64,000 nucleotides of DNA, taken from positions 1 to 64,000 of the forward strand of contig JAEWHC010000003.1 in NCBI GenBank assembly GCA_023387985.1, in the 5' to 3' direction. Below the pieces are notes generated by a model. It made no database searches. It was given only the letters and a program-made list of their open reading frames with translations, and was not told the origin of the DNA. Shown here one piece after another: positions 18,112 through 28,212 of the stretch. The translations under genes were made by a program, and so were the position numbers. This DNA is from Bacteroidota bacterium. GTDB lineage: Bacteria > Bacteroidota > Bacteroidia > Chitinophagales > Chitinophagaceae. Positions within the stretch are counted from its first letter, which is position 1. Each line of letters begins with the position of its first letter.

Positions 18112-18618
18112 CTACAGGTCTGTTCTTCTTATTCCATAAACCAATTCATCCAGCATTTCTCCTTTTTTAAATACCGTCTTTTTAAACCGGGCTTCGAGTT
18201 TGAATCCGGCTTTTTCCAAAACTTTTGCAGATGCAGGATTGTTACCAAATGGGCGGGCAAAAATGCGTTCGATATCGAAGGTTTTGAAGCCGTATTCCAC
18301 AATGGCGGGAACGAGCCTTGTGAGTATGCCCTTATTCCAATATTCTTCACCGATCCAATAGCCAAGTTCCATATTTTTCCGCATGATATCGCGCTGAGGA
18401 TGAAGGCCAATGCCGCCAATTACTTTGTCTTTATACGTAATGGCAAAAATTCCCAACGGCGTGGATTGATTGGCAAATTGAATGAATTTGATCGCATCCT
18501 CGTTGGTGTACGGATTGGGAAACTGATCAGTAAGAAATTGAGCCACCTTTTCATTATCGGCATGATGAACAAGGTCATCCACATCGGAAAATCGGAATGG
18601 TCGAAGTTTGGGCGTCAT
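18112..18618 (-). CDS. GNAT acetyltransferase, RimJ/RimL type
   Basis: A 168-residue protein of the Acetyltransf_3 type: LRPFRFSDVDDLVHHADNEKVAQFL start, then 'IGGIGLHPQRDIMRKNMELGYWIGEEYWNKGI' containing the acetyl-CoA loop region, and 'IFARPFGNNPASAKVLEKAGFKLEARFKK', the closing motif of this subfamily. It would transfer acetyl from acetyl-CoA to an amine on a protein N-terminus or small molecule; the substrate is not deducible. It stands alone, with no co-directional neighbour close by. Confidence 0.92.
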   Translation of the reverse strand: MTPKLRPFRFSDVDDLVHHADNEKVAQFLTDQFPNPYTNEDAIKFIQFANQSTPLGIFAITYKDKVIGGIGLHPQRDIMRKNMELGYWIGEEYWNKGILTRLVPAIVEYGFKTFDIERIFARPFGNNPASAKVLEKAGFKLEARFKKTVFKKGEMLDELVYGIRRTDL

Positions 18619-18944
18619 TTTTTGAGGAATAGCAGTTATGGTTGCAAGTTTAAGGATTTTTTATTGCTTGGAACAACTCGTTTATGATGATTAAATTTAT
18701 ATATCAATTTAATAATGTGAGGCAAGTGAAGTAATTTTCTACACGCACCTAAAAATGGCGCCACCTAAAAAAGTGGGTCATTTCGCCCATATTGTCATAC
18801 ACATATCGAGCCCCTAACGGACTAATCGCCCGGTGCAACCAACAACTTAGCCGCTATCGGGACTTTGGATGATCGCCTTCACCATCAACCTTGCTCAATG
18901 ACGTGGTACCAAATACCTGCTACTTCTTCATTAAATTTGCCGCC
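18619..18944. other. Intergenic region of 326 nt
   Basis: It lies between divergent genes. The only recognisable element is the -7 box abutting the cytochrome gene. No open frame with a plausible product and no strong hairpin is seen. Confidence 0.5.
18932..18944 (+). promoter_or_regulatory. -7 box abutting the cytochrome c start codon
   Basis: TAAATTTG (18932-18939) is followed by only 5 nt before the ATG at 18945. Bacteroidota start sites lie about 5-7 nt after this box, so the mRNA is predicted to start at or next to the start codon. Confidence 0.55.
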
Positions 18945-19322
18945 ATGAAAAACTGGTTGGCTGCTGCATCCATTTTAATATTTTTTTCCTGCGCAGATTC
19001 AAGGGAACCTGCGGCTCAGAAAGATTTTGATCATTCCATTACTTCTCATGGCAAGGCGCTTTTCCAACGGCGTTGCCAAAGCTGCCATTATGTAAATAAA
19101 GACATGAGTGGGCCTGCATTGAAAGGCGTGCGCAGCCGCTGGTCCGACAGCACACTGCTTTATGCATTCATCCGCAACAGTGATTCGGTTATCCAGGTGA
19201 ATCCTTATGCCAAAAGCCTGTGGCAGGCATGGAATCAAACGGCCATGAACCCACATCCGGATTTAAAGGATGAGGATATTTTCGCGATTTTGGAGTATGT
19301 TGACGCGAGTAGTGTGAAGTAA
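18945..19322 (+). CDS. Small c-type cytochrome lipoprotein
   Basis: About 125 residues. A lipoprotein signal (WLAAASILIFFSCADS, lipobox FFSC) precedes one class I cytochrome c domain with a single haem site, CQSCH, in 'GKALFQRRCQSCHYVNKDMSGPAL'. The axial methionine is probably in 'AMNPHPDLKDEDIFAILEYV', where the closing helix also lies. It would be a periplasmic electron carrier anchored to a membrane. I chose the ATG at 18945 because an earlier frame start (18891) adds a non-signal-like extension and the -7 box lies just upstream. It is convergent with the alpha-2-macroglobulin gene, 67 nt apart. Confidence 0.88.
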   Translation: MKNWLAAASILIFFSCADSREPAAQKDFDHSITSHGKALFQRRCQSCHYVNKDMSGPALKGVRSRWSDSTLLYAFIRNSDSVIQVNPYAKSLWQAWNQTAMNPHPDLKDEDIFAILEYVDASSVK

Positions 19323-19389
19323 GGGAATTATTCAAATCCTGCCCGATTATTCAAAATCCATTTGGACTCCTCCGAAGGCGGACAGGTTT

Positions 19390-22300
19390 TTACTTCTGAA
19401 TTTTTACCATCCCGGCGCCATGGTAACTCCGGTACTCCCCATTATACATCGCTTCCGCGGATGCAGGTCCTTGTTTGAACTGCCCCAAACTCACCGCACG
19501 AACAGAATAATAAAACTGCTGCATCCCGCTCAGATCGGTGAAGAAATGGATCCGGTCATCGCGCATATCGGTATGCACAGGCGTTGTCGCATCTTTGATC
19601 CATTCAGTTCCGGGAAGGTCCTGAATTCTTGGATTTTCAATTTCAAACCCTGCAGGCAACATATCCGTTACAATCACATTTTCCACTAAACCATCATATG
19701 CGGATTCAACGGTCAGCTTCACGATTACCAAATCATTTTGCTTAAATGTATTGGACGTTATGGCGCGTCCATAACGGTCGAAATAACTGCGCCGTACTTT
19801 CAAATAATTATCAACCGGGGTAAATTGTCCGCTCGCACTAATGCCGGATGTTTGCCAGAACAGGTACACTTTCCCTTTACCGCTTGTGCGGATAATGGGT
19901 GTAAGGCTTTGTAAACCCGATTGGTTTATACGCACCAAATTTTCTTTCATTTCTATAAGCTTCTTACCGTTACTTTCAACCGTAGCGGTGGCAGTATTGT
20001 TACGGTTCTGCCTTGCCATTTTTCCCAGCGCCAAAAATCCAAAACTGGCCTCCTGCGTAGTGTACCAATTCCGGTTTGACATTTTTTCAGCAATATGTTT
20101 CGCCATCTCCGGGATTTGCGGATGGTTGGGCTGCACATCAATTAACGCATTCAAAGCAACCGCCTCATCCCGGATCGCACTGGCAAAGCTTCCACCAGTT
20201 TCGGCTGTGATTTCTTCCTTCGGGAAACTTGTTGGCAATAGAGTTGCAAAGCTTTTCCTGTCTCCTGCCAGCGCATAAGCTGCAGCCAGCAAATATTTCG
20301 AATCTGGCGCCAAATCCTTTTGATTGTTTTTATAATAATTCATTACCGGCACATTGGCGCGGTTAGCTAAAGCAAGAACATACAAACTGTAAGCGACTTC
20401 CTTGGGCGCAAGCCTGAGGTTTTGCGAGCGATTGTATGTATAATCCGCAAACTCGCGGCTACGCAGGCGGGTTGACAAATACCCCAACAACGTATTCACC
20501 AAACTGTTGTCGACTTCATAACCGGCTTTTCTTGCTTCCAACAAAAAATGAGCCGCATAGGCCGTTGACCACCAACTTACTTTACTCTCATTTTCCCACA
20601 GGATGATGCCGCCATTGTAAACCTGACGCATCCTGATCGTCCGGATAGCCTCCGCTACATTCTGTGCCGCGGTCATGCTGCTTGTCTGGCTTCTGCCACT
20701 CAACGATGCGAGATCAGAATAGTACAATTGCGGAAACGCGACAGACACCACTTGCTCCGTGCATCCATACGGATAATTCAACAAAAACCCCAATGCCGAA
20801 CCCAATCCGATCATCGGGTTACGGCTCAGGGTGACGTTATACCTTAAACTTGACGTGATGAAATCCGCAGCATCCATTTTCAGATTCAGCGTGTTTCCAC
20901 CTTCAATTACGGCGGTCCCGGTACGATGCTGCAAGGGCACTGCCGGGCGAACCGAAATATCCGTTCTTTGGCTGAAGGTTTCACCAAAAGCTTTACTATG
21001 TACTTCAATATAACCCTCACCTATTTGTGCAGGTGCAGCCACGTGGAAAACAGCCAATCCTTCCCGGTTGGGTTGTAAAGAAGTTGTGGATGAACTGGCA
21101 CCAATTACCTGGATGCCTCCACCAGTCTTGATGGTCGTTATTGCATTTCCTCCATTTTTGGTGTTGTTGGCAAGCATTACGGGCATTTCCAGGGTATCAC
21201 CCGGACTTAAAAACCTTGGTATTGCACTGCTAATCACCAACGGATCGGCAACCGTGGTCACATTGCTCGCTCCACCGAATTTGTCGCCTTTTACCGCCAC
21301 GGCCATCCAGCGCACTTCACCATTGAATTCAGGTATCTCTACTTTAAATTCCGCTACTCCACGCCCATTGGTTTTGGCCAATCCACTCCAAAAACTCATC
21401 AATTTCAGCCGGCTGTCCGCCATTGGGTTTTGGCGTTGATCCAGCAGTGCCGAAGCATCACCACCCGAACTGCTGATCCTCCGCGAAATTTCAGGGAAAA
21501 GCAGCGGATACATATTGTATCCTTTTACCTGCAAAGCACGTTGTGAAAAGAAATATTCAAACGGATCGGGCGTTATGAAATTGGTTACTGCCAAAATTCC
21601 ATTATCCACCGCAGCCAATGTTACCTGGCTGTTGGCTGCCGCTTTCACCCGCACAGTATGCGTTCTTTTGCTTCTTGCTTCTTTGGGCGCATCAATGCTG
21701 ACGTCCATTTTCCGGTCAATGTCTTTGATGGAGATATTTTGATAGCCATGCGCCACGGTTAGGGGCATATCCGAATCCACATGCGGCCGGAAAAGCGTTG
21801 CGGTGATGTAAGTATTAGGAGTATATTCTACTTTCAACGGCAAACTCAATGAGGCATTTCTATTGGTAACGTCAACATATTGCTGATAAAGCACACGGTC
21901 ATTTTCCAGGGTAACCAACATCTTTCCGTTGAACGGTGTTTTAAACAACACATTCGCGGATTCACCGGCATTGTATTCCATTTTGTCTGTTTCTATTGTA
22001 ATATTTCCTTCGCGATTCACTTCAAAACTGGCATCGGCGCTCCCCCATCCACCATAGCTGTAAAACCGGCGGCTTACATAACTATTGGCACCCGGAAGAC
22101 TGATGCGCAATTCATAATCCCCGGCGCTCCTAGGAGTGAAAGCATATTGCGTATTTTCACCCTGCACGTTAATGTTGCCGGAAGTAATGAGTTTTTCTTC
22201 CTTATTGGATTCATAGCGGAAATAACTGCCGGTTTTGGCTAATGTGGTACGGTATTCATATTTGATCACGGAAACTTTTGCAGTGGTATTCACCGGGTAT

Positions 22301-24795
22301 TCATCTTTGTTTATTGCGATGACATTGAATCTTGTGGCCTGGTTGAGCGGATAATAATTATACCCATTATCGGCAATGCCCAAAAATACCGGTTGGGTAA
22401 AAATATCGGCACTGTTGAATTGATTTACAGGGCGCCCGGTTTCATCGAACACCGTGCTGTAAAACTTTGCCCGCAAAACACCCAGGTTCTCATATAAATC
22501 CGGTACCAGAAACGTTTCCTTTGCAAGGCCTGAATCAGAAATTTTTCCTTGCCGTAATATTTTATCAAACATCGTTTGATCACGGTTCAAATCGAAATTG
22601 AAACGCATGTATTTTTTCGGGTTGAAGGATTTTCGCTCCACCTGGATTTCGGTTTCATAATTCCTGCCTGCAGCCGGCGGACCGAAATAATTCCGTGCAA
22701 ACAAATTCAGGTTGATGGTTTCGCCGGGTGAGGCAGAAGTTTTACTTAAATCGGTTTGCAGTTTTATGCGGTCAGGAATAAAGGATTCGACCCGGATATT
22801 TTTAGATGCCAGCAGCACATCGTTACCGTTATACAATTCAACCAGGTAGCTTCCGGTTATAGCTGCGGAATGGATCGGTACATTAAACTCAGCCGAACCT
22901 TCATCATTTAGGGTTTGGCGTATGGTGGTCAATTCTTTTCCGTTGGGTAAATTGACCTTGAATTTCACCGGCAACTTACCCGGGCTTTTCCAACCTTCGC
23001 CACGAATGATTGTAGCCAGGTTGATGGTTTCCCCGGGACGGTAGATATCACGCTCCGCATAAATGAAAGCGTCCAATCCGGTAGCGTTTACCCGCTTGCC
23101 TCCTACCTCAAAACGGCTCATGTTGATACCGGTGGTGTTGAAGGGCAAATAAGTAAAATCCTCTCCCGATTTGGCGATGACCATGGCAGGTTTAAAGCCG
23201 GTAACCGGAGCTGCTGTCAATGCTATTTTCGCTATTCCCTGGCCATCCGTATTTCCTTTTCCCACCAATTGGTTATTGGCGCCGTAAACCAGCAGGTTCA
23301 CATTGCTCATGGCTGTTGCATTCCGCAGGCTGTTGGTAAACACCACAATTTCTTTTTCCGAAGCACGCGCAATCAACCCAATATCGCTCAGGGTTACAAA
23401 ACGGGAATCGCTAATCCAGTAATCCTTGTCGCTACGGATCTGGATATGATAAATGCCTTGCGCTTCCGGTACTTTATCTGCAAAATCAAAACGGAATAAA
23501 CGGTTATTTCCATATTTCTGCAAGGTGCGGGTTTCAATTTCCTGTTCATAAACAATGTCGCCAAAACTGGTGTTGATCTGTTCTCCCCCCTCTTCGTCAT
23601 CATAATAATAATCGTTGCCCGTCCAGTAACCATAGCGGTTTGCCGCCAGCAGGTTGTTTTCATAAATCTTACTGATGGTCACTTTCACTTTTTGAACATT
23701 GGTGATGTTCACTTCTATATTTCGTGAACCACGTTTGCCCAGATAACTCGCGGTGCGTTCAGTGAAGCTGATTGAAGGCTCCAACTGGCCAAATGCTACT
23801 GCCTGCCGGAAATCCTCCTTCAGCACACCGCCCAGGCTGCCTTTCAGGCCTTTTAACAAGGTCAGGTTATAGGCGTCATCCACATTGAAGTTATTGCTGG
23901 AGATGGCCAATTCGTTATCGTTGACGGCAGTACTGAAACTGACTTTTGGATCGAGTTGGATAAATTTATCCAGCCCTTCCATCATAATGGGCTGACTGCT
24001 TTTTACACGAATGGTGCCACCGGTACCGGCATGTTCTGCCACTACCTCACTGATTTTTAGCACAAAAGGCGATGGCAGGCTGAATTCTTCCTTGATCTCT
24101 TGTGGAGTGCCATTCTCACCGTTCACCGGTTTCAGGTCTTTGCCCAGCAAAATACCAAAAACAAAATCCCGGTCTTCGGCTTTCATGCCCCTGATTTTTA
24201 CACTGATTTTGCTTTCATTGCTCAAGGTCACCAGGTCATAATCCAGGTTTTGATTTTTTTCGGTCACATGCAATTTTGCCTGCAAGGCTGTTGGATCAAC
24301 CGGATAATTAAAGAACAAATCGATCTGCGGAAAAGCCACCGTGCTGCCCGGTTCGGCAGTCCAAAACCCGCTGATGGACGCAAGGGAAAGGTCTGCGGTT
24401 TTGAAATTCAACTCTTTTTCTTTGGCCAGACTGTTTACCAGTTCCTGGTGGGAAAGAAGCAGTTTTTCGTTCAGTGTGGCAATGAAAGATGTTGCCGGTT
24501 TCAAAGGAGCGGCAGGAGAAAAGACCAGGCGCTGCGGCGTTTCCCAACGAAATTGCCCGCCGATCTTTGGTTTGAAGTTAATGTATTCTTCCACCAGCCA
24601 TTTGTTCATCATGCTGTCACCGACGAGATCGCGATCAAATTGAAAAACCAGGTTGTCTAGGGGCGGGACGACGTCTTTGGCATTTGTATATTCGAGTTTT
24701 ACCTGGCCGCGGTTGCAGGCAGTGATGAAAAATCCCATAATAAGCAGGCCAACTAATGCTGAAATTACGCGTGGCAAATTAAAGCAGCGGTTCAT
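19390..24795 (-). CDS. Bacterial alpha-2-macroglobulin (YfhM-like) lipoprotein
   Basis: About 1800 residues. The lipoprotein signal is LVGLLIMGFFITACNRG (lipobox ITAC). A string of MG beta-domains follows, including 'YAERDIYRPGETINL' and 'SDSGLAKETFLVPD'; a central segment 'LMSFWSGLAKTNGRGVAEFKVEIPEF' is typical of the A2M core. The thioester site YGCTEQ is near residue 1340, and the alpha/alpha-toroid TED domain and a receptor-like C-terminus complete the protein. Family role: a covalent protease trap in the periplasm, thought to protect the cell when peptidoglycan is breached. It is divergent from the penicillin-binding protein 1C gene, its usual partner. I chose ATG 24795 over 24843 because it starts the signal peptide directly. 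Confidence 0.95.
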   Translation of the reverse strand: MNRCFNLPRVISALVGLLIMGFFITACNRGQVKLEYTNAKDVVPPLDNLVFQFDRDLVGDSMMNKWLVEEYINFKPKIGGQFRWETPQRLVFSPAAPLKPATSFIATLNEKLLLSHQELVNSLAKEKELNFKTADLSLASISGFWTAEPGSTVAFPQIDLFFNYPVDPTALQAKLHVTEKNQNLDYDLVTLSNESKISVKIRGMKAEDRDFVFGILLGKDLKPVNGENGTPQEIKEEFSLPSPFVLKISEVVAEHAGTGGTIRVKSSQPIMMEGLDKFIQLDPKVSFSTAVNDNELAISSNNFNVDDAYNLTLLKGLKGSLGGVLKEDFRQAVAFGQLEPSISFTERTASYLGKRGSRNIEVNITNVQKVKVTISKIYENNLLAANRYGYWTGNDYYYDDEEGGEQINTSFGDIVYEQEIETRTLQKYGNNRLFRFDFADKVPEAQGIYHIQIRSDKDYWISDSRFVTLSDIGLIARASEKEIVVFTNSLRNATAMSNVNLLVYGANNQLVGKGNTDGQGIAKIALTAAPVTGFKPAMVIAKSGEDFTYLPFNTTGINMSRFEVGGKRVNATGLDAFIYAERDIYRPGETINLATIIRGEGWKSPGKLPVKFKVNLPNGKELTTIRQTLNDEGSAEFNVPIHSAAITGSYLVELYNGNDVLLASKNIRVESFIPDRIKLQTDLSKTSASPGETINLNLFARNYFGPPAAGRNYETEIQVERKSFNPKKYMRFNFDLNRDQTMFDKILRQGKISDSGLAKETFLVPDLYENLGVLRAKFYSTVFDETGRPVNQFNSADIFTQPVFLGIADNGYNYYPLNQATRFNVIAINKDEYPVNTTAKVSVIKYEYRTTLAKTGSYFRYESNKEEKLITSGNINVQGENTQYAFTPRSAGDYELRISLPGANSYVSRRFYSYGGWGSADASFEVNREGNITIETDKMEYNAGESANVLFKTPFNGKMLVTLENDRVLYQQYVDVTNRNASLSLPLKVEYTPNTYITATLFRPHVDSDMPLTVAHGYQNISIKDIDRKMDVSIDAPKEARSKRTHTVRVKAAANSQVTLAAVDNGILAVTNFITPDPFEYFFSQRALQVKGYNMYPLLFPEISRRISSSGGDASALLDQRQNPMADSRLKLMSFWSGLAKTNGRGVAEFKVEIPEFNGEVRWMAVAVKGDKFGGASNVTTVADPLVISSAIPRFLSPGDTLEMPVMLANNTKNGGNAITTIKTGGGIQVIGASSSTTSLQPNREGLAVFHVAAPAQIGEGYIEVHSKAFGETFSQRTDISVRPAVPLQHRTGTAVIEGGNTLNLKMDAADFITSSLRYNVTLSRNPMIGLGSALGFLLNYPYGCTEQVVSVAFPQLYYSDLASLSGRSQTSSMTAAQNVAEAIRTIRMRQVYNGGIILWENESKVSWWSTAYAAHFLLEARKAGYEVDNSLVNTLLGYLSTRLRSREFADYTYNRSQNLRLAPKEVAYSLYVLALANRANVPVMNYYKNNQKDLAPDSKYLLAAAYALAGDRKSFATLLPTSFPKEEITAETGGSFASAIRDEAVALNALIDVQPNHPQIPEMAKHIAEKMSNRNWYTTQEASFGFLALGKMARQNRNNTATATVESNGKKLIEMKENLVRINQSGLQSLTPIIRTSGKGKVYLFWQTSGISASGQFTPVDNYLKVRRSYFDRYGRAITSNTFKQNDLVIVKLTVESAYDGLVENVIVTDMLPAGFEIENPRIQDLPGTEWIKDATTPVHTDMRDDRIHFFTDLSGMQQFYYSVRAVSLGQFKQGPASAEAMYNGEYRSYHGAGMVKIQK

Positions 24796-25139
24796 GGATT
24801 GCGTTGGTTTTTGAAAATAAAAAATGCAGATTTGAAGATACATTATTCCCGAACAGCCAACTAATGAAACGGGCTTGCGGTTGTGTATTCACTAAAATTT
24901 AATGTTGGTTTTGTACCGATTTTAAATTAGTCCAAACCAGGGATATCAGCTTTCAGCCCGGCCGCTTTGTATAGGGGTGGGTTGCATCCCATGCCTAATA
25001 TTGCAAGCTTTAAGCCCCGCACTTCAACGAAAACAATGTGCTGAATAACTACCCGTATGTTGAATTAACTACAATGTAATAATATAGGCCTCCGGGTTTC
25101 TTTCACGCAATGCGAATTTTGTTGACCTTAGCGTATCAC
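24796..25139. other. Divergent promoter region between the A2M and pbpC genes
   Basis: 344 nt that must hold both promoters. It is AT-rich, but I find no full TAnnTTTG box on either strand close to either start. No gene or hairpin is recognisable. Confidence 0.4.
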
Positions 25140-27464
25140 ATGAAGTTTCTGAAATTTTATTGGAACAAATACAAAAAACCTATCCGCATCCTCGCTGCTG
25201 CGTGGCTTGTTCTTTGCGCTTTGCTTTTGTTACTTCCGGGCCCTAAAATGCCTGACTACTCCGTGATCATCAAAGATGCCGATGGCCAGTTGCTGCATGC
25301 CTACCTCACACCAGATGAAAAATGGCGCATGAAAACGGAATTACCTGAAATTTCGCCATTGCTGAAGAAAACCATATTGCATAAAGAAGATAAATGGTTT
25401 TACTGGCATCCGGGCGTAAATCTGTTTTCAATTGTAAGGGCGGCGGTCCGCAATATCTTCACAGGCAGGCGAACTTCCGGGGCAAGTACGATTACCATGC
25501 AGGTGGTGCGCATGTTGGAGCCCAGGAAACGGAATATTTCCAGTAAAACCATTGAGGCTTTTCGTGCTTTGCAAATGGAATTAAAATATTCCAAAAACGA
25601 AATTTTGCAATTGTATTTCAACTTGCTGCCCATGGGAGGAAATATCGAAGGCATAAAATCAGCAAGCTGGATGTACCTGAAAAAGAACCCGGATTTTTTG
25701 AGCCTGGCAGAAATCACCGCTTTCAGCATTGTACCAAACCGGCCCAATAGTTTGAGGCCGGATAGAAATACATCCACTTTGATAAAGGAACGAAATTCAT
25801 GGTTGCACCGTTTTGAAAAGCAAGGCCTATTTACCAAAGCAGAAATTGAAGACGCTTTGAATGAGCCGCTTGATGCTTTCAGAAGGCCTGTTGCCAAACT
25901 GGCGCCGCATATTTCGCAAAAATTAAGAATTGGTTCTCTTCCCGCGGATGGTTTTGAAATACGATCCACCATTGTCCTGCAAAAGCAAAAGATTGCTGAA
26001 CAATTGGTTGAACATTACGTTCGTCCACTGCGGGCCTACAACATCCGGCAGGCGGCAATTGTCGTAATCAATAATCACACGCACAAGGTGGAAGCTTACG
26101 TGGGTTCGGCAGATTTTACCGATACCATTGATGCCGGCCAGGTAAATGGTGCTACTGCAGTGAGGCAACCCGGTAGTACGTTGAAACCTTTGGTGTATGG
26201 CTTAGGTATTGATGCCGGATTCATTACACCGAAAATGAAGATTGATGATGTCCCGGTTAGTTTTGATGGATTCACACCCGAAAATTATGACCAATCTTTT
26301 AGTGGCAATGTGAGCATGGAGTTCGCGCTGATGCATTCGCTCAACATTCCCGCTGTAACCATGCTGAAAAAAGTGAGCATTCCTTCTTTTATTGAAGTGC
26401 TCAGTAAGTGCGGTTTCCGGCAAGTGGCCAAAGACCAGGGGAAACTGGGATTAAGCATGGTGCTGGGCGGATGTGGTGCAACCCTGGAAGAACTCACCCA
26501 ACTGTTTAGCGCCTTCGCGAATGATGGTATGTATTATCCACCGGCTTTTATTCAAAACCAGAAACCGGAACAACCGCGGCGTATACTTTCACCCGAAAGC
26601 AGTTATATATTGGATGAAATCCTGAGCAGCATTTCCCGCCCGGATTTTCCCATCCATTGGCAGGCGACTTCAAAGCTGCCCCGCATCGCCTGGAAAACCG
26701 GCACAAGCTATGGACGGCGTGACGCATGGAGCATTGGGTACAATAAAAATTATACCATTGGGGTCTGGCTGGGTAATTTCAGTGGTCAGGCTATTCCGGA
26801 ATTGAGCGGTTCTGCAATCGCCACCCCGTTATTATTCAATTTGTTTAACGCCCTGGATTACAACTCCGAGACAGGTTGGTATTCGCCACCCCCAACCCTG
26901 GACAGCCGCATGGTTTGCAGTGAAAGTGGATTGCCGCCTGCGGAATTTTGTGCAAACCTGACCACAGATTATTTTATTCCATTGGTTTCACCCCCACAGG
27001 TATGCAATGCGGAACGTGAGGTACTGGTTTCAGCTAACGAATCGTTTAGTTATTGCGTTGAATGTGTACCGCAAACCGGATACAAAAAGAAATACTACCG
27101 GACTGCCGGGTACGCCTTGCAAAATTGGCTATCCAATAAAGGCATTCCCGTTGAAGGCATCCCTGCGCATAACCCCGAATGCAAACGGGTTTTCAGCCAG
27201 GGTGAGCCGCTTATCTTAAGTCCGGATAATGGAACGGAATATTTTTTGAGCAAAGACGATCCTGAACCCATATTGTTGAAGGCACAAACCGAACCGGATG
27301 TCTCAATGGTGTATTGGTATGTGAATGATAAGTTTTTCAAATCTTCCGCACCGGGCCAGGCGATTTTCTTTTTGCCTGAACCCGGTCGGTATAAAATTTC
27401 CTGTGTGGATGATAAGGGAAGAAACCGGGAGGTGAGGATGAGGGTGCAATGGGTGGATTTATAG
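25140..27464 (+). CDS. pbpC: Penicillin-binding protein 1C
   Basis: A bifunctional class A penicillin-binding protein of 774 residues. One N-terminal membrane helix (about 17-37) is followed by a GT51 transglycosylase domain (HKEDKWFYWHPGVN, RRTSGASTITMQVVRM). The transpeptidase domain has nucleophile motif STLK near residue 345, SLN in 'MHSLNIPAVTM' and KTG near 519 in 'WKTGTSYGRRDAWS'. The C-terminal BiPBP_C domain carries Cys-rich 'SESGLPPAEFCAN'. It polymerises and cross-links peptidoglycan in the periplasm. Divergent from alpha-2-macroglobulin, the standard arrangement for this pair. ATG 25140 is chosen because it begins the cytoplasmic tail directly; an ATG at 25110 is also in frame. 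Confidence 0.95.
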   Translation: MKFLKFYWNKYKKPIRILAAAWLVLCALLLLLPGPKMPDYSVIIKDADGQLLHAYLTPDEKWRMKTELPEISPLLKKTILHKEDKWFYWHPGVNLFSIVRAAVRNIFTGRRTSGASTITMQVVRMLEPRKRNISSKTIEAFRALQMELKYSKNEILQLYFNLLPMGGNIEGIKSASWMYLKKNPDFLSLAEITAFSIVPNRPNSLRPDRNTSTLIKERNSWLHRFEKQGLFTKAEIEDALNEPLDAFRRPVAKLAPHISQKLRIGSLPADGFEIRSTIVLQKQKIAEQLVEHYVRPLRAYNIRQAAIVVINNHTHKVEAYVGSADFTDTIDAGQVNGATAVRQPGSTLKPLVYGLGIDAGFITPKMKIDDVPVSFDGFTPENYDQSFSGNVSMEFALMHSLNIPAVTMLKKVSIPSFIEVLSKCGFRQVAKDQGKLGLSMVLGGCGATLEELTQLFSAFANDGMYYPPAFIQNQKPEQPRRILSPESSYILDEILSSISRPDFPIHWQATSKLPRIAWKTGTSYGRRDAWSIGYNKNYTIGVWLGNFSGQAIPELSGSAIATPLLFNLFNALDYNSETGWYSPPPTLDSRMVCSESGLPPAEFCANLTTDYFIPLVSPPQVCNAEREVLVSANESFSYCVECVPQTGYKKKYYRTAGYALQNWLSNKGIPVEGIPAHNPECKRVFSQGEPLILSPDNGTEYFLSKDDPEPILLKAQTEPDVSMVYWYVNDKFFKSSAPGQAIFFLPEPGRYKISCVDDKGRNREVRMRVQWVDL

Positions 27465-27620
27465 AGTTCCGACTCTAGAACGGATGTAACGAAGCGATAG
27501 TTAGAACGCTGCGCTGGCTTCGTTGGTTGTCCGTCATCCATCGCTTCGGCAAGCTGAAGTTTACGAAGTTTTTTGACTTTTACTTTTGAATGTTGAATTA
27601 CTAAAACGTAATTTTCCATC

Positions 27621-27986
27621 ATGGTTAAACTCTATGGAATCCCGAATTGCGATACGATCAAAAAAGCCCGGCAATGGCTGGCAGAAAATGGTGTGGAATA
27701 TGAATTTCATGATTTCAGGAAAGGTGGCTTGAAAAAATCAAAAGTGGAAGAATGGGCAAAGGCGGCAGGGTTTGAAGACCTGATGAATAAGAAAAGCAGC
27801 ACCTGGCGCGGCTTAAGCGATGAAGAAAAAAAAGCAGCCGAAAAAAAATCCGGCGCATTGAGATTAATGGCTGAAAACCCAACTTTGATCAAACGACCGG
27901 TGGTGGAAAAAGATAAGGCGTATCTGACCCATGGGTTTGATGAGGCGAAGTGGAAGGAATTAAAACACAGTAAGGGAAAAGGTTGA
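27621..27986 (+). CDS. ArsC/Spx-family protein (YffB-like)
   Basis: 121 residues of thioredoxin-like ArsC fold. It opens with KLYGIPNCDTIKKARQWL, the YffB hallmark, with one active cysteine (C10) and no CxxC pair. Also seen are FHDFRKGGL, LMNKKSSTWRGLSDEEK, and LMAENPTLIKRPVV ending with the conserved RP cis-proline region. YffB-type proteins bind glutathione; arsenate reduction is not established for them. The ATG is preceded by TAATTTTC four bases upstream (27609-27616), a near-match to the -7 box and another possibly leaderless start. Confidence 0.92.
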   Translation: MVKLYGIPNCDTIKKARQWLAENGVEYEFHDFRKGGLKKSKVEEWAKAAGFEDLMNKKSSTWRGLSDEEKKAAEKKSGALRLMAENPTLIKRPVVEKDKAYLTHGFDEAKWKELKHSKGKG

Positions 27987-28159
27987 GGTAAAGGTTTTAC
28001 TTCTTGAAATTTGGTGTGGGTACGCAGTCAGAAAAGGCCGACGTGGCTTGATTTTTTCTTAGAAAATTGCTTACCCGAAAACACGTTGCAGAGCGAGCCA
28101 TTTTCGGTCCATTTTTTCAAGTAGTCCGTAAAATTTGAATTTTCCTTGACCATCCATCC

Positions 28160-28188
28160 AAAAAAAAAGCCGGCTAAAAATAACCGGC
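28160..28188 (-). terminator. Rho-independent terminator after the beta-barrel gene
   Basis: Reading leftward, a GCCGG/CCGGC stem (28188-28184 with 28173-28169, loop of about 10 nt) is followed by a run of nine T. It sits 25 nt beyond the stop of the outer-membrane gene and would end the sigma/anti-sigma/barrel transcript. Confidence 0.8.
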
Positions 28189-28212
28189 GCTCCTTTTGAA
28201 TAAAATATCTTC

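Noticed and set aside
27465..27620. Inverted repeat CGAAGCGAT ... ATCGCTTCG (27489-27497, 27540-27548)
   Set aside because: The 42-nt loop and absence of a T tail do not support a terminator. No repeat copies were noticed elsewhere.
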